A DNA stretch of 64,000 bases from Bradyrhizobium embrapense (GTDB lineage Bacteria; Pseudomonadota; Alphaproteobacteria; Rhizobiales; Xanthobacteraceae), in the NCBI RefSeq assembly GCF_001189235.2, contig NZ_LFIP02000002.1:992411-1056410 (forward strand), read 5' to 3'. Below, piece by piece: positions 60,844 through 64,000 of the stretch. The position numbers were made by a program, and so were the translations under genes. The stretch's first letter is position 1; the number at the start of each line of letters is the position of its first letter. The notes beneath the pieces are model-generated. The model made no database searches. It had not been told where the DNA came from and worked only from the letters and a program-made list of their open reading frames with translations.

Positions 60844-62139
60844 TCACGCCGCGGCGAGCACCGGTTGCGCCGGCCGCCGCGTGATCGTCAGCGACAGCAC
60901 GGCCGCGACGATGCCGGTGAGGCCCGCGATCATGAAGGCCTGCAGATACTCGCCCTGGGCCGAGCGCATGAAGCCGGCGAAGAACGCGGCGCAGGCGGCG
61001 CCGAGCTGATGGCCCGCCACCACCCAGCCGAACACCAGCGGCGCGTTCTTGTCGCCGAACGCCTCGTTGGCGATGCGCACGGTCGGCGGCACGGTCGCGA
61101 TCCAGTCGAGACCGTAGAACACCGCGAACACCGACAGGCTCACCAGCGAGAAATCCGAGTAGGGCAAATAGATCAGCGACAGGCCGCGCAGCCCGTAATA
61201 CAGGAACAGCAGCTTGCGCGGATCGAACCGGTCGGTGAGCCAGCCCGACAGCGTGGTGCCGAACAGGTCGAAGAACCCCATCAGGGCGAGCAGGCTCGCC
61301 GCCTGCACCTCGACGATGCCATGATCGCCGCAGAACGCGATCAGATGGGTGCCGACCAGGCCGTTGGTGGTGAAGCCGCAGATGAAGAAGGTGGCGAACA
61401 GGAACCAGAACGCCCGCGTCTTCGCCGCGCGCACGAGGTTCGAGACCGCGGCGACGAACGGATTGCCCTGCGCGGGTGGCGCGACATGATCGTCGTGCCG
61501 GCTGCCATAGGAGCGCAGGCCGACCGAAGCGGGCCGCTCCGGCACCAGAAAATACACCAGCGGAACGAGCGCCGCGCAGCAGGCGGCCACCGTCAGCACC
61601 ACCGGCTTCCAGCCGCCCCATGCCACCAGCGCCGCGAGGCCCGGCATGAAGATCAGCGTGCCGGTCGCGGTCGACGCCGTCAAAAGCCCCATCACGAGGC
61701 CGCGATTGGTGGTGAACCAGCGGTTGACGATGGTGGCGCCGAGCACGTTGGCGACCGCGCCCGAGCCGATGCCGGACAGCAGTCCCCAGCTCAGGAACAA
61801 TTGCCACGGCGCCGTCATGAAATAGCTGGCGCCGGTCGAGACGGACATCAGCCCCAGCGCGCCCAGCACGGTGCGGCGGATGCCGAAGCGCTGCATCACC
61901 GCCGCGGCGAACGGGCCGGCGAGGCCGTAGAGGAAGATGCCGACCGCGGCCGATGAGGAGATCACGCCGACGTCCCAGCCGAACGCCTGCTGCAGCGGCA
62001 GCATCAAGACGCCCGGCGTCGCGCGCAGGCCGGCCGAGGCGAGCAGCGAAAGGAAGATCACGGCGACGACGACGAAGGCGTAGTTCTGGCCGAACGGCCG
62101 TCTCGAGGCGGGGACGGCTTGAATGGACGGATCTGGCAT
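60844..62139 (-). CDS. MFS transporter
   Basis: 431 aa with about 12 helices. The cytoplasmic loop 2-3 sequence is AAAVMQRFGIRRTVLGALG and the second half repeats GWLTDRFDPRKLLFLYYGLR. It resembles the monocarboxylate/oxalate-formate type of MFS. The substrate is unknown. It is divergent from a TetR gene across a shared operator, so it is probably repressed by it. Confidence 0.85.
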   Translation of the reverse strand: MPDPSIQAVPASRRPFGQNYAFVVVAVIFLSLLASAGLRATPGVLMLPLQQAFGWDVGVISSSAAVGIFLYGLAGPFAAAVMQRFGIRRTVLGALGLMSVSTGASYFMTAPWQLFLSWGLLSGIGSGAVANVLGATIVNRWFTTNRGLVMGLLTASTATGTLIFMPGLAALVAWGGWKPVVLTVAACCAALVPLVYFLVPERPASVGLRSYGSRHDDHVAPPAQGNPFVAAVSNLVRAAKTRAFWFLFATFFICGFTTNGLVGTHLIAFCGDHGIVEVQAASLLALMGFFDLFGTTLSGWLTDRFDPRKLLFLYYGLRGLSLIYLPYSDFSLVSLSVFAVFYGLDWIATVPPTVRIANEAFGDKNAPLVFGWVVAGHQLGAACAAFFAGFMRSAQGEYLQAFMIAGLTGIVAAVLSLTITRRPAQPVLAAA

Positions 62140-62191
62140 GTTACCGACCGGTACGTGTTGCGATGCGGCGTGTATACGTACCGGTCAGTAA
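62140..62191. promoter_or_regulatory. Putative TetR operator
   Basis: Inverted repeats TTACCGACCGGTACGT (62141-62156) and ACGTACCGGTCAGTAA (62176-62191) between the divergent MFS and TetR genes; each arm contains its own ACCGGT palindrome. Confidence 0.65.
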
Positions 62192-62233
62192 CATTGTCAA
62201 GCCCCGCCGCGCGGCGGGATCCGGAGAACCGTC

Positions 62234-62830
62234 ATGACCAAGACCGTCGACCCATCCGCAGACCGCCCGGCCCGGGCCGCCGACCGGATTCGCGCCTCCG
62301 CGAGCGAGCTGTTCTATCGCGAGGGCATCCGCGCCGTCGGCGTCGACGAGGTGGTCGAGCGCGCCGGCGTCACCAAGCCGAGCCTCTATCGCAGCTTCGC
62401 CTCCAAGGACGATCTGGCCGCCGCCTACATGCGCGACTACGAGGCGAACTTCTGGGAGAAATTCGAGAAGCCCGGCGGAAAGTCCTATTCCGATGCGCGC
62501 GAGCACGTGCTGGCCTATATCCGCATACTATCCAGTAACGCCGTGGCCGAAGGCTATCGCGGCTGCGGGCTTTCCAACGCCACAGTGGAATATCCGTCGC
62601 GCGACAATCCGGCGCGGCAGGTCGCCGGGGCGCACAAGAAGCTGTTTCGCAAGCGCCTGCGCGAGCTCGCAGCCCTGATGGGTGCGCGCCAGCCCGCCGT
62701 GCTCGGCGATGCGCTGTTGCTGCTGATCGAAGGCATCTACAGCACCGGCCAGCAGTCGGAAGACGGGCCGGCGCAGTCGGCGCTCGCGGTGGCCAAGCTC
62801 CTGATCGATGCGAGCGTGGCGAAGCGGTGA
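62234..62830 (+). CDS. TetR-family repressor
   Basis: 198 aa. N-terminal HTH (RIRASASELFYREGIRAVGV, then VVERAGVTKPSLYRSFASKD) and a ligand domain. Likely controls itself and the divergent MFS transporter through the palindromes between them. Confidence 0.88.
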   Translation: MTKTVDPSADRPARAADRIRASASELFYREGIRAVGVDEVVERAGVTKPSLYRSFASKDDLAAAYMRDYEANFWEKFEKPGGKSYSDAREHVLAYIRILSSNAVAEGYRGCGLSNATVEYPSRDNPARQVAGAHKKLFRKRLRELAALMGARQPAVLGDALLLLIEGIYSTGQQSEDGPAQSALAVAKLLIDASVAKR

Positions 62831-62896
62831 GCCGGGTGAGCAGCCCAAGCGCGCGAGTCCGCTTGAGCTGTCGCGGTTAGGGAGCGGCCCGCCGCC

Positions 62897-64000
62897 TCAC
62901 GACCAGCGTCGAAACACCAGGCTGGCGTTGACGCCGCCGAATCCGAAACCGTTCGAGATCGCGTGCTCGATGGCCATCGGCCGCGCGACATTGGCGACCA
63001 GGTCGATGCCCTCGGCGGCCGGATCGGCATGCTCCAGGTTGAGCGTCGGCGGCGCGATCTGGTCGCGCAGCGAAAGGATCGTGAAGATCGCCTCGACGCC
63101 GCCGGCAGCGCCCAGCAGATGCCCGGTCGCCGACTTGGTCGCGCTGACGGCAATCCGTCCCTCGCGCCCGAACACGCGCTTGATGGCTTCGAGTTCGCTG
63201 AGATCGCCGACCGGCGTCGAGGTCGAATGCGCGTTGAGATGCTGGATCTCGTTAGGCGGCAGCCCGGCCTGCCGCAGCGCCGCCTCCATCGCGCGCCGCG
63301 CGCCGTCGCCGTCTTCGGGACCCGCAGTGATGTGATAGGCGTCCGCCGTGGTGCCGTAGCCGATGAGCTCGGCGATCGGTTGCACGCCGCGCCGCAGCGC
63401 ATGCTCCAGCTCCTCGATCACGAGCACGCCGGCGCCTTCGCCCATCACGAAGCCGTCGCGGTCGCGGTCGAACGGCCGCGACGCCCGCGCCGGCGCCTCG
63501 TTGAACGACGTCGACAGCGCCCGCGCCGCCGCGAAGCCGCCAAGCGCCACCGGCTCGATGCAGGCCTCCGCGCCGCCGCAGATCGCGATATCAGCCTCGC
63601 CCGACCGGATCAGCCGCGCGCCGTCGCCGATCGCCTGCACGCTCGCCGCGCACGCGGTCACCGGCGCGCCGATCGGCCCCTTGTAACTGTGCCGGATGGA
63701 GACGTGCCCGGCCGCGAGATTGGCGAGGAACGAGGGAACGGTGAACGGCGACAGCCGGCGCAGCCCGCTCGTCTCCGCGGTGCGCACGGCGTCCGCGATC
63801 GCCGGAAACCCGCCGATCCCGGATGCGATCACGGTCGCGGTGCGCGCCTGCGCCTGCGCCTCCGCCGGCATCCAGCCGGCCTGCGCCACGGCCTCGCTTG
63901 CGGCCAGCAGCGCGAACAGGATGAACCGGTCCATCTTCTTCTGGTCCTTGCGCGGCGCCGCGCAATCCGGATCGAACCCGCCCTCGGCGTCGGTGGCCTT
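62897..64000 (-). CDS. Beta-ketoacyl-ACP synthase II-like, partial
   Basis: The frame stays open to the window end, so the N-terminus is cut off. Thiolase-fold motifs: active Cys in VTACAAS, His in NAHSTSTPVGD and HLLGAAGG, and the FabF ending NGFGFGGVNASLVF. Condenses malonyl-ACP with acyl-ACP. Whether it is housekeeping FabF or belongs to a specialised lipid cluster depends on genes beyond the edge. Confidence 0.87.
   Translation of the reverse strand, partial: KATDAEGGFDPDCAAPRKDQKKMDRFILFALLAASEAVAQAGWMPAEAQAQARTATVIASGIGGFPAIADAVRTAETSGLRRLSPFTVPSFLANLAAGHVSIRHSYKGPIGAPVTACAASVQAIGDGARLIRSGEADIAICGGAEACIEPVALGGFAAARALSTSFNEAPARASRPFDRDRDGFVMGEGAGVLVIEELEHALRRGVQPIAELIGYGTTADAYHITAGPEDGDGARRAMEAALRQAGLPPNEIQHLNAHSTSTPVGDLSELEAIKRVFGREGRIAVSATKSATGHLLGAAGGVEAIFTILSLRDQIAPPTLNLEHADPAAEGIDLVANVARPMAIEHAISNGFGFGGVNASLVFRRWS

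Overview
The window reads as a chromosomal segment of a high-GC alphaproteobacterium of the Bradyrhizobium type. The evidence is a FixL/FixJ/FixK oxygen-sensing cascade, a complete ccoNOQP-fixGHIS cbb3 oxidase locus, Tad-type pilus proteins, a FecI/filamentous-haemagglutinin remnant, and a palindromic intergenic repeat of the kind common in Bradyrhizobium. The assignment rests on gene content and family recognition only; no database search was run.

Layout. A tRNA-Glu(CTC) gene (532-606) is followed at once by a frameshifted phage-type integrase remnant (616-1240). From about 1.37 to 48.6 kb almost every transcription unit belongs to one hypoxia programme. A 13-base copy of the tRNA 3' end recurs at 52516-52528, just beyond a MarR/AraC regulator pair. 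I therefore infer a genomic island of about 52 kb inserted at tRNA-Glu, whose integrase has decayed. To the right (52.6-64 kb) lie apparently unrelated genes: three TadE/TadG-like proteins, remnants of an M50 protease and of a FecI/adhesin locus, a TPR O-GlcNAc-transferase-like protein, an MFS/TetR pair and a partial beta-ketoacyl-ACP synthase.

Island content and logic. FixL (heme PAS kinase, His170/Arg190) and FixJ lie at 34.8-36.8 kb. A FixK-type regulator without Fe-S cysteines lies at 12.7 kb behind FixJ-like sites. By eye I found 21 perfect TTGA-N6-TCAA boxes and two TTGA-N6-GCAA boxes, nearly all 57-90 bases upstream of a start codon, and none right of 48614. Their targets are the cbb3 oxidase and its assembly genes, two small cytochromes c, eight CBS-domain proteins (five carrying a BON domain), universal stress and Hsp20 proteins, an HtrA-like protein whose catalytic serine is alanine, phosphoketolase and acetate kinase, an ADP-forming acyl-CoA ligase/GNAT fusion, PHB genes (phaB, phaC, phasin), a zinc alcohol dehydrogenase with an APH-like/AAA kinase fusion, an Mla-type lipid transporter, an Nramp-like transporter, and many short proteins of unknown function.

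Together the island looks like a portable low-oxygen survival module. It would combine high-affinity respiration, substrate-level ATP from sugar phosphates through acetyl phosphate, PHB as a carbon and electron store, and stress or nucleotide-sensing proteins. Its content resembles the mycobacterial DosR dormancy regulon (USP, CBS, Hsp20, Rv2004c-like kinase), but it is wired to FixLJ-FixK.
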